From contig JAGVNI010000006.1 in assembly GCA_020053355.1 (NCBI GenBank), forward strand, positions 1 to 64,000: a stretch of 64,000 nucleotides of DNA, in the 5' to 3' direction. The notes under the pieces were generated by a model that was given only the letters and a program-made list of their open reading frames with translations, was not told where the DNA came from and searched no databases. This DNA is from an archaeon (GTDB lineage Archaea > Micrarchaeota > Micrarchaeia > Anstonellales > Bilamarchaeaceae). This document shows, in pieces, positions 56,694-64,000 of this stretch (positions are counted from its first letter, which is position 1; each line of letters begins with the position of its first letter). Made by a program: the position numbers and the translations under genes.

Positions 56694-57587
56694 TCAACCC
56701 TTCTTCCCAAGCTCTTCATTAAGGAGCCTGACAAGTTCCGCGCCAATCTTGTCCTGGGCCTCCTTTGTGCTGGCTCCGATATGCGGCGTAAGATATACGT
56801 TCTCCAGCTCCAGAAGCTTCCCGTTGTACGGCTCGGACCGGTAAACGTCGAGCGCTGCCCCTGCCACCTTGCCGCTTTTCACAGCGTCATAGAGCGCGTC
56901 CTCGTCGATGATTTCCCCCCGCGATGTGTTTATGATGATTACGCCATTTTTCATCTTCGCGATGTTTGCCGCGCTTACGAGGTTTATCGTCTGGGGGGTG
57001 GCGGGAACATGGATGGAAACCACGTCTGCCATGCCAAGGAACGAATCCAAATCATCCACGAATTTGACGATGCCATCCTCCTGCCTCGGCGGGGGGTTGA
57101 ATGAGATGACCTTCATGCCGAGAGCATCGGCCTTCTTCCCAAGAAGCGCCCCGATGCGCCCGTAACCGATTATGCCGAGCGTCTTTCCCTCGATTTCATT
57201 GCCTGTCAGCGTTTTCTTTTCCCATTTCCCGCCTTTCATCTGGTGGTGGGCCTTCTGGATGTTCCGGAACGCCCCCAGGATTAGGCCGAGCGCAAGCTCC
57301 GCAACCGCGTTCGATGAGGCTCCCGGCGTGTTGATGACCTTTATGCCCTTCGCCTTGCATGCCGCCTGGTCCACATTGTCGAGCCCAACCCCGGCCCTGG
57401 CGACGACCTTCAGTCCCGGCGCATCGGCTATCAGTTCTTTAGTGACTTTCGTGGCGCTCCTCACTATGAGCGCATCAGCATCCTGCAGAGCTGCCTTCAC
57501 GTCCTGGGGCTTGTACACGACCTGGCCGAGCGCACCTATGCCTTTCACGACCTCCTCTTCCATCTGGTCTGCAATGACGATTCGCAT
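56694..57587 (-). CDS. serA: D-3-phosphoglycerate dehydrogenase
   Basis: 297 aa; VVARAGVGLDNVDQAACKAKGIKVINTPGASSNAVAELALGLIL, GIIGYGRIG. Confidence 0.95.
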   Translation of the reverse strand: MRIVIADQMEEEVVKGIGALGQVVYKPQDVKAALQDADALIVRSATKVTKELIADAPGLKVVARAGVGLDNVDQAACKAKGIKVINTPGASSNAVAELALGLILGAFRNIQKAHHQMKGGKWEKKTLTGNEIEGKTLGIIGYGRIGALLGKKADALGMKVISFNPPPRQEDGIVKFVDDLDSFLGMADVVSIHVPATPQTINLVSAANIAKMKNGVIIINTSRGEIIDEDALYDAVKSGKVAGAALDVYRSEPYNGKLLELENVYLTPHIGASTKEAQDKIGAELVRLLNEELGKKG

Positions 57588-57780
57588 GCCCTTCCATCGA
57601 CGACAAACTATTAATCGCTTGCGTCCATATCCTATTCGTGAAAATCTGTTCGTTCTTAACAGTGTAACAGAAATTTCGTGTTATTTAGCACTAAGTATAT
57701 AAATAAAGAGATTACTTTTACACAAATAATCGCGAAACATATATATAACTGTTCAGCCATATATCATACTGGGTGGGGGG

Positions 57781-58083
57781 ATGGTTATGTTTGAATCACA
57801 TGAGAAGCAATCGAAAACCAAAAAAAAGGTGATGGGGCTGACGTCTGCCTTGGAGATGGCATACGTTGACCCGACGCGGTATTCAGTCGTCGTCGACGCC
57901 GCGTCGCAGCTCTGCAGCCTTCTCAAGGATGAGGACGTATCCCTCACAATGGGCGAGAAGGTCAGGGTTGTCAAATCCGTTGCCAAGGCCAAAGTCAGGG
58001 CCTTCATGGGGGGCACGGCCGACGACTATAGAACATTCAAGACGCTGGATGCAATCAGCACAGATCTGGTCCAGCTATTATAA
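57781..58083 (+). CDS. hypothetical protein
   Basis: 100 aa; helical; TATA-like AT-rich stretch just upstream; followed within 15 bp by ACT-domain gene. Confidence 0.65.
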   Translation: MVMFESHEKQSKTKKKVMGLTSALEMAYVDPTRYSVVVDAASQLCSLLKDEDVSLTMGEKVRVVKSVAKAKVRAFMGGTADDYRTFKTLDAISTDLVQLL

Positions 58084-58096
58084 TCCGGTGGTGGAT

Positions 58097-58507
58097 ATGA
58101 AGTCAGTTACCATAGTGTCAGAGGACAGGGTAGGCCTTTTGGCCGATATATCCTACATACTCGGCAAGTCCAACGTCAATATAGACGGGTTGTCCGTGGA
58201 TGTCCTAGGAGGGAAGGCAGTGATAGCTCTGGAGGTCAAGGACCCCAGGAAGGCGCAGGACATACTGTCAAGGAACGGTTTTTCCACAGCGCATCCTGAA
58301 GCCATAGTCATCAAGGTCTCGAACGATTCGATGGAGAAGATAACCGAGATGCTCGAGACCGAGAAGATAAGCGTGACGGAGCTGTCCATGCTGTCATCGG
58401 ACAGGGTGGACGGGATATTCGCGCTGAATGTCGACAAGCCGCGCAAGGCGCACAAGATGCTTACGCCCTTCATTCTCGGGCGCTCGCCTGGCCACGACCT
58501 CTATTGA
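58097..58507 (+). CDS. ACT-domain protein
   Basis: 136 aa; MKSVTIVSEDRVGLLADISYILGKSNVNIDGLSVDVLGGKAVIALEVKDPRKAQDIL. Confidence 0.9.
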   Translation: MKSVTIVSEDRVGLLADISYILGKSNVNIDGLSVDVLGGKAVIALEVKDPRKAQDILSRNGFSTAHPEAIVIKVSNDSMEKITEMLETEKISVTELSMLSSDRVDGIFALNVDKPRKAHKMLTPFILGRSPGHDLY

Positions 58508-58546
58508 TTTTTTCCTGATTCTTCAGGTTTCACTTCTTTCGGTTTT

Positions 58547-58846
58547 TCATTTCCCTTCAGGCTTAGCTCCAGCTACCGCCCCCGGAGCCAAAATATCGTA
58601 TGCCCTGGTCAGGATGTCTGATACTGGCGTGGAAATCCCATCCCCCAGCATATCCAGACGTTCGAATGAGCCTCGGGATTCCTTGTATCCCTCAGTCGCC
58701 GTTTCCGTGGAAATCCCGAAAAAACGTAGATGATTCCGGGCATCATCCGCCGGCTTCCTTTTCCTCGGCGAGAACGGCCTTCCTGCCTTCAGCGCATCGC
58801 GGATTTCAGTCCGCCTCCTCTCGTCGAACAGCGTCCGGAGCATCAT
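58547..58846 (-). CDS. array member 6: LFDExRR-motif protein
   Basis: N-terminus MMLRTLFDERRRTEIRDALKAGRPFSPRKRKP; 4-nt overlap with upstream gene. Confidence 0.7.
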   Translation of the reverse strand: MMLRTLFDERRRTEIRDALKAGRPFSPRKRKPADDARNHLRFFGISTETATEGYKESRGSFERLDMLGDGISTPVSDILTRAYDILAPGAVAGAKPEGK

Positions 58847-59208
58847 CCCCTGCCACCCCGGTTGTTCCTTGGAATGAATAAATCGTCGCCAACACCGGCA
58901 ATCCCAGGAGGCTTGGAAGATATCGCGATATCGTCATATGAAACCGGGCGGCCTTTCGGGTAATCACCATACAGGAATTTCACCAAATCCTCGAATGTCG
59001 CAGATTCTACCGGCTTTCCCATCGCTTTTTGGAACGCCTCCTTGCCGTCTTCGCCTATTGTTGAAATCAAGCCCTGGATCGGATTCCCAGGCGCAGAGGG
59101 CTCCAGGGACGGGACCCTGCGCCTGAATGCGATCGGATTCCCGGACCTGATGGCGTGGCGTATATCGTCCCGCCTCTTCTCATCGAAAAGCGCGCGCAGG
59201 ATGCCCAT
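58843..59208 (-). CDS. array member 5: LFDExRR-motif protein
   Basis: MGILRALFDEKRRDDIRHAIRSGNPIAFRRRVP; start placed at 59208. Confidence 0.8.
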   Translation of the reverse strand: MGILRALFDEKRRDDIRHAIRSGNPIAFRRRVPSLEPSAPGNPIQGLISTIGEDGKEAFQKAMGKPVESATFEDLVKFLYGDYPKGRPVSYDDIAISSKPPGIAGVGDDLFIPRNNRGGRG

Positions 59209-59209
59209 A

Positions 59210-59569
59210 CTAATCACTCCCTTCCCTGCCTTCAACACTAATCGTGCAGATATTCCCGGTAGATATTTTCGATGGCGTAATCGTGATTTTCTTGCCGTCC
59301 GGCAGAGTGATTCTGCTCTCCTTTTCCATGGGGTATCCTCCGCGCACGACGCTTTCCCCTCCCTGTGTGATGTCGATGATGGCGCACCCGTCCGGCCGAA
59401 TCCCATCGAACCTGAAATTCAATCCGCCTGAGTGCATCGGGCCGTTGTTCTCCCCCATAATCATCTCTGCCCGGGGATTCTTTCTCCTGAATGGGAGCGG
59501 CTCGCCCTTCTCTATTGCATGGCGTAAATCCCGCCTCCTTCCCTCATCAAAAAGCGTCTGTAGTGCCAA
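59210..59569 (-). CDS. array member 4: LFDExRR-motif protein, beta-rich C-terminus
   Basis: MALQTLFDEGRRRDLRHAIEKGEPLPFRRKNP. Confidence 0.8.
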   Translation of the reverse strand: MALQTLFDEGRRRDLRHAIEKGEPLPFRRKNPRAEMIMGENNGPMHSGGLNFRFDGIRPDGCAIIDITQGGESVVRGGYPMEKESRITLPDGKKITITPSKISTGNICTISVEGREGSD

Positions 59570-59570
59570 A

Positions 59571-59984
59571 TCAATCCCTCGATTCCTGCCTGACCGTGAC
59601 GGTCACGACATCCTGCCCCGACACGTCGCGGGCCTCTTTCGCTTCCAAAGTGAAATATGCGGGGCTGGTCGCATCCGGATTGAAGTCTTTCATTTCTTTT
59701 CGCCCGATTTTCACATGCACCTTTCTCGCCTTGCCATCATTCCCGTTCCCCTTTTCGACCATGACAATCGCGTTTTTTCCATCTACGCCAATATACCTGA
59801 AACCGAACCCCCCGATTTTAACCTGCAGCCCAAGCGTAAGTTGGTCGCGCCTGAGCGCCCGGCGTTCATCCATCGAATCAGGGGCCGGCTTCCTGTGCTT
59901 AATTAGCGCGATGACATCCCCTTTTTTGAGGGCTTCCCGTACCCTATCCCTCCTGTTTTTATCGAAAAGCGCTTGGACTGCCAT
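59571..59984 (-). CDS. array member 3: LFDExRR-motif protein, beta-rich C-terminus
   Basis: MAVQALFDKNRRDRVREALKKGDVIALIKHRKP. Confidence 0.8.
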   Translation of the reverse strand: MAVQALFDKNRRDRVREALKKGDVIALIKHRKPAPDSMDERRALRRDQLTLGLQVKIGGFGFRYIGVDGKNAIVMVEKGNGNDGKARKVHVKIGRKEMKDFNPDATSPAYFTLEAKEARDVSGQDVVTVTVRQESRD

Positions 59985-60398
59985 TTAATCGCTCTCCGCG
60001 TACATCGATTCCACCACGATGGCGGCCTGCATCTGGGATTTTTCGCAAACCTGCGGCGCAATCCTCACCCTCGTCCCGTCCGCCGGATAATCGATTACCG
60101 TTTCCCTGCCAATCGGCAGCGTTTTCGTCTCTGTCAGGCCATCCCCGCACTTGATGCCCATTGCAATGTTGTTTCCTGCCACAGGCCCGTTGTATATGAA
60201 ATAAAATCCGCCTATCTTGTAGCTTTCACCGATGGAAAGCCTGCCATCGTATGCGCCCTTGGCGGCTTGGGAAGAACTCAACTCCGGTTCCGTGCTGTCT
60301 ATTTTCGGCTCCCTGCTCCGGAAAACGATGGGCTTGCCGCTATGAACGGCTCCCCGGATTTCCTGCCTCCTTGTCTCATCGAACAGTGCGCGAATCAT
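59985..60398 (-). CDS. array member 2: LFDExRR-motif protein, beta-rich C-terminus
   Basis: MIRALFDETRRQEIRGAVHSGKPIVFRSREP. Confidence 0.8.
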   Translation of the reverse strand: MIRALFDETRRQEIRGAVHSGKPIVFRSREPKIDSTEPELSSSQAAKGAYDGRLSIGESYKIGGFYFIYNGPVAGNNIAMGIKCGDGLTETKTLPIGRETVIDYPADGTRVRIAPQVCEKSQMQAAIVVESMYAESD

Positions 60399-60862
60399 GG
60401 GCCCACCTTGCCTTTGGTTCCGAGCGTTGCGCGAATGGCGTCTTCTGCTTGCACCCGTTCTAGAAGTTGAAATATTAGCGCATATAGCTCTAATTGGGCG
60501 AGCATCATCTCCTCAGCCGGGGTGTATGTTACACTGATGCCATGCTTCGCATCAAAGAATTTATACCCGACAGCGACTTCCAGATGCTCGATTTCTTCGC
60601 TTCCATGCTCTGCGGCAATCTCTCCCATTTTTTTCTCGTTATATTCCGTTGCACGGTCAAGCCGGTCCTTTGTTGCATCCCCCGATTCACGGATGCTTCG
60701 TATGAACGCGCGAATCTCGCAAGCGGCAGCGTTTTCGTTCCGGGCAGGTTCTGACAACCCCGGATTTTTCATGCGCTGGAATGGCAGGGGCTCGCCCTTC
60801 TCTAACGCCTTCTGGATATCGGTTCTCCTGCCTTTGTCGAATAGTGTCTTGAGTGTCATCAC
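60395..60862 (-). CDS. array member 1: LFDExRR-motif protein, helical C-terminus
   Basis: MTLKTLFDKGRRTDIQKALEKGEPLPFQRMKNP; GTG 60862 or ATG 60859 start. Confidence 0.8.
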   Translation of the reverse strand: MMTLKTLFDKGRRTDIQKALEKGEPLPFQRMKNPGLSEPARNENAAACEIRAFIRSIRESGDATKDRLDRATEYNEKKMGEIAAEHGSEEIEHLEVAVGYKFFDAKHGISVTYTPAEEMMLAQLELYALIFQLLERVQAEDAIRATLGTKGKVGP

Positions 60863-60896
60863 TGGCCTCTGGTGGATAATCTGTGCACCAAAGGCC

Positions 60897-60904
60897 TTTT
60901 AAAA
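60897..60904 (-). promoter_or_regulatory. candidate TATA box for six-gene array
   Basis: TTTTAAAA about 35-42 bp upstream of the first array gene's start codon. Confidence 0.5.
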
Positions 60905-60956
60905 CCTATTTTTACGCCATTTACCACACTAAAACAATAAAACAAGGCTAAGCGGC

Positions 60957-62057
60957 TTAAGTGGTGATTCTGTCCACCATCTTCTTCTTTTCGGCGTCCT
61001 TGACTTCCATGGCGATGCGCCTGCCGAAGGAAACGCTTTCGCGGAAAAGGTAGCCTGAATACGGCGTGAAGCGGGTTCCTGGGGAGCCGGGCATCCTAAG
61101 CGAGATGTCGAAGCACGTGAACTTCTCCCCGTTATCCTCGATGAACGCGCCCTGGAGGGCGAATGGGCCGATGATGCCGTCCTTGTACTCCTTTTGCACT
61201 GCGCGGACGAACTTCTCGCCGATTTCAAAGCACTGGTCAAGGAGCGATTCGCGCATTGTGCAGGCGATATGCCCGACTTCTATGGTCGAAGGCTGCTGCA
61301 TCTTCAGGAGTTCCAGTTGCACATCCGCAGGCATCCGGAGATAGCCGTCGATATTCGTCTGCCTCCTCGTATCGAGCCCCAGAAGCTCCAGTTCCTCATG
61401 GACAGGAGAATAGAAAAAGTTCAGGTTGAAGTGCGAGCCCACGATATATTCCTCGACTGTGGCTTTCGAGAGCTGCTCCTCAGTAGTCTTTCCGCTTTTC
61501 ACAAGGGCTTCCGAGCGCTCTTTGTATTCCTCATAGCTCCGTGCCAGGAAGAACGCCCGTTCATACGTCCTTTTCGCCTCGCTCACTTTCACGATGCAGA
61601 GCCTGTCGATGTCTTTCGGGGACTTGAACTTCTTAGGTGTGCGCATCCCGGCCTTCTCCATAAGGTAATACTGGTTCTTCGGCGCATCGCGCTCCTCGGC
61701 TCGGAGCAGGTACTTGTTCCCAAAGACCGGAATCGTGAACTGCTTCTCGATTGCCTCGTAGCCCACATACACGGCGAACGAGCGGTTCGGGACGAAGATG
61801 GCGTTGCGCTTGTTGAGGAAATCGATGTTCTGAGGCAGGACCATCTCGCTGAACTTGTTGACAAGAAGAAGCTCGTCCACCACGCCGATTTCTTTGGTTA
61901 CGCCTCCGGTCTCCCGTTTCCGGGTCTTGTACGGCCCCAGATACGTCTTCTCCCTGCCCCTCTGCGCAACTACAAGAGTATTGAAGCCCTCCTGCTTCGC
62001 GCCTTCGCTGACATCCAAAGCCGAGTGGCTACCTAATGTAGAAATAGTGTGCTTCAT
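60957..62057 (-). CDS. purP: PurP (formate-dependent FAICAR synthetase)
   Basis: 366 aa; STLGSHSALDVSEGAKQEGFNTLVVAQRGREKTY, GSHFNLNFFYSPVHEELELLGLDTRRQTNIDGYLRMP. Confidence 0.95.
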   Translation of the reverse strand: MKHTISTLGSHSALDVSEGAKQEGFNTLVVAQRGREKTYLGPYKTRKRETGGVTKEIGVVDELLLVNKFSEMVLPQNIDFLNKRNAIFVPNRSFAVYVGYEAIEKQFTIPVFGNKYLLRAEERDAPKNQYYLMEKAGMRTPKKFKSPKDIDRLCIVKVSEAKRTYERAFFLARSYEEYKERSEALVKSGKTTEEQLSKATVEEYIVGSHFNLNFFYSPVHEELELLGLDTRRQTNIDGYLRMPADVQLELLKMQQPSTIEVGHIACTMRESLLDQCFEIGEKFVRAVQKEYKDGIIGPFALQGAFIEDNGEKFTCFDISLRMPGSPGTRFTPYSGYLFRESVSFGRRIAMEVKDAEKKKMVDRITT

Positions 62058-62079
62058 GACGCCATTTTGACCATGAAGG

Positions 62080-64000
62080 TTAATATTCCCGTTTCTTCGG
62101 CTTCCAATCCGGGTCGCAGTCGTACGGGGTGGAAAGGAGGCTATCGAGCTGTTTCACAGTCACCCTGTAGTCCTCCCTGTATTCATCAATATAAGTGTTG
62201 CTGAAAAAATCGCTCTGGCCTGCAGCCTGCCTCCAGCCGCCCATCCATGGCGAACCATCCGCCCATTCCGAGAGGCCTTTTTCATAAGCGGTTCTGGCCT
62301 TGCAGTCATTGTCTTTGGTGATGACTCCTCGTTCGACCCACAGGAGGTTCGTCGGGTTGGCCGAGGCGCTTTTCATCCATACCTGCCAGCTGATTCTGGA
62401 AACGAACGGCGCTTCCCATCCGCTGTCCAATCCCCTTGCCGCAAGCTCCTTCCTCACCGCTCCGATGACCTGCGGGAAAGTGCCAATCAAGGTATATCGC
62501 AGCATGTTATACGCCATGTACGCCCTGCACACCTCCGCCCCGTTCCCGCGCATTCTCATATCCAATCCATTAGGCAGGTTGCGGACCAGCTGGTAGCGTT
62601 CGTTATATCCCATCCGGGCGAACTGTTCCCTTGCCTTCGGATTGGTTTTTTCGGTGAGCAGGAGCGGTATCAGCATATATGGGACCATCTTCACGGAATT
62701 GAAAAACATGTCCTCGCCCATTCCCCCCAAAGCGAGCATGTGAGTTCCGCCGGATTGCCAGCTCAGGTTTCGGGCGCGGAGCGCTTCGGCCCACTCGAAA
62801 TGCTTTTTCCAGAATTCCGCTCCCCGCCTTTCGTCAAGGTACCAGAGCGATAACGCCATCCTGCCGCCCTCTTCCGCGGTTTTCCTCCTCTCATCCGCCG
62901 AATCGGCCGCATGAGGCTTTCCGAGCTCCCTCAGCTTCAGCGCTAGATAGCCGTTCATTTCGGCAATCATGCCGTAAAGCTCGGCGCGGCCGTAATCAGT
63001 CAACTCTTTCCTGCCTGTCAATTTCGATAAGTCATCCACCGCTTCCGCGACAAGCTGGACATTCTCCAATTCCTTGCTTTCGGGTTTTCCCCCCGCATCC
63101 CGGGTTTCCTCTACCTCAACCGGAATATCCTCTGCCTGCTTTTGCTCCGCCTTCTCCCTGGACCCGCAGTCAAGGATTGCCTTATCATCCGCATAGGCCC
63201 AGGAATACCCATCCCAATTGTATCCCCTGGAAGCGAAACGAAGCCCCCTGGCGGCTTTCTGGCTGATTATCCCAGAAACATTCCTGGTGCCGTATACTTC
63301 CTGCATGATGCGGTCCTCTGGATTCCAGTATTCGCCCGAAGCCTGCTGGGTCTGGATGCGCGGCAGGGCGGCTTGCGCCTTTAAGGGCATATGCGGTGGA
63401 AAACCCAGCCCTAAGATGACCAAGCTTAATGCAACCGAATCAGCAATCATCTTGACGCTCAGGTCCACCTCCGACATGTCTATCGGGGTGTTCCGGTATC
63501 TGCCGATTCCCCTTATCCAGAACGGAAACATCATTCCCGGAAACCTGTCTTTGCACAGCGGATAATCAAACCCGCCCCCGTGAACCAAGTATCTTGCGAT
63601 GAGGCTCTCCGCGGAGAACGCCTTGCCTCCCGGACATCTCTCCATGCCGGTGACCAGGTCCCTCATGGCAAAGCGGTTGAAAATGACCGGGGCGAGGTGT
63701 GTCGAATATGAGACGAGCATCACATCCTTCTCCCCTGCGTCATAGGCCAATGCCGCCACGAGCTGAGAGAGCGCCTCGCAGTTGCCGCCTCCTGCAAACA
63801 GGGCATCGGAGAGCGTGCGCTTGCTGAGCCGGTATCGCATCCTGCCTAGCGCTTCCGGAACTGCTCTGGGAAGGCTTGACCCCCCGTCAATCCCGTTGCG
63901 GAGGGAATCAAGGAGGGCATCATAACTGGCCATCGCCTTTTCCGCATCAAATGTGCGGCCATGCTCTTCTGCATCGATGCGGTTCGCGTTTATCAGGAAT
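62080..64000 (-). CDS. large hypothetical protein with transglutaminase/Cys-protease-like N-terminal motif; 5' end likely beyond window
   Basis: At least 617 aa; GGGNCEALSQLVAALAYDAGEKDVMLVSYSTHLAPVIF; frame stays open from the listed ATG (63933) to the window edge (FLINANRIDAEEHGRTFDAEKAM...). Confidence 0.65.
   Translation of the reverse strand, partial: FLINANRIDAEEHGRTFDAEKAMASYDALLDSLRNGIDGGSSLPRAVPEALGRMRYRLSKRTLSDALFAGGGNCEALSQLVAALAYDAGEKDVMLVSYSTHLAPVIFNRFAMRDLVTGMERCPGGKAFSAESLIARYLVHGGGFDYPLCKDRFPGMMFPFWIRGIGRYRNTPIDMSEVDLSVKMIADSVALSLVILGLGFPPHMPLKAQAALPRIQTQQASGEYWNPEDRIMQEVYGTRNVSGIISQKAARGLRFASRGYNWDGYSWAYADDKAILDCGSREKAEQKQAEDIPVEVEETRDAGGKPESKELENVQLVAEAVDDLSKLTGRKELTDYGRAELYGMIAEMNGYLALKLRELGKPHAADSADERRKTAEEGGRMALSLWYLDERRGAEFWKKHFEWAEALRARNLSWQSGGTHMLALGGMGEDMFFNSVKMVPYMLIPLLLTEKTNPKAREQFARMGYNERYQLVRNLPNGLDMRMRGNGAEVCRAYMAYNMLRYTLIGTFPQVIGAVRKELAARGLDSGWEAPFVSRISWQVWMKSASANPTNLLWVERGVITKDNDCKARTAYEKGLSEWADGSPWMGGWRQAAGQSDFFSNTYIDEYREDYRVTVKQLDSLLSTPYDCDPDWKPKKREY

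Noticed and set aside
1-64000. CRISPR array or cas operon
   Set aside because: No regularly spaced identical repeats seen; the only cas-like hint is the solitary Cas2-like ORF at 13783-14025.
1-64000. rRNA genes or additional tRNAs
   Set aside because: Only one segment (46832-46904) showed a full cloverleaf; no rRNA-like conserved stretches recognised by eye.

Overview
This looks like a GC-rich, densely coding archaeal chromosome segment. Archaeal hallmarks are PCNA, PurP, aIF5B/IF-2, archaeal-type PheT, Ogg2-like glycosylase, ADP-forming acyl-CoA synthetase subunits, Rad50, FtsZ and TATA-type promoters. The lineage cannot be fixed from the sequence alone; the many small orphan membrane proteins suggest an uncultivated, possibly DPANN-like group. 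Most of the window is housekeeping: split transketolase, Rpe, an SsuA/TauA-like ABC importer, purF/purQ/purP, pheT, PEPCK, cobalamin adenosyltransferase, CTP synthase, MetK, ZIP transporter, SerA, NAD kinase, one tRNA-Val and one VapBC pair. Strongest candidates for something undescribed: (1) a six-gene, head-to-tail, nearly gapless array at 58547-60862 (- strand). All six small proteins share an ~30-aa N-terminal motif (LFDexRRxxIRxAlxxGxPixFrrrxP) fused to divergent C-termini. (2) An AT-rich gene at 25369-26436 encoding four 26-aa repeats + a wHTH-like segment + a TIR domain, bounded by an exact 16-bp direct repeat. A third partial copy of that repeat delimits a neighbouring HTH/membrane-protein cassette. 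(3) A family of small Cys-loop membrane proteins in which one member appears circularly permuted. (4) A stand-alone Cas2-like small protein with a perfect 18-bp palindrome upstream. (5) A degenerate RIO/Bud32-like pseudokinase. (6) A SpeD-like protein with an altered cleavage-site context. (7) A P-loop kinase/dCMP-deaminase fusion. No searches were run; all family calls come from reading motifs.
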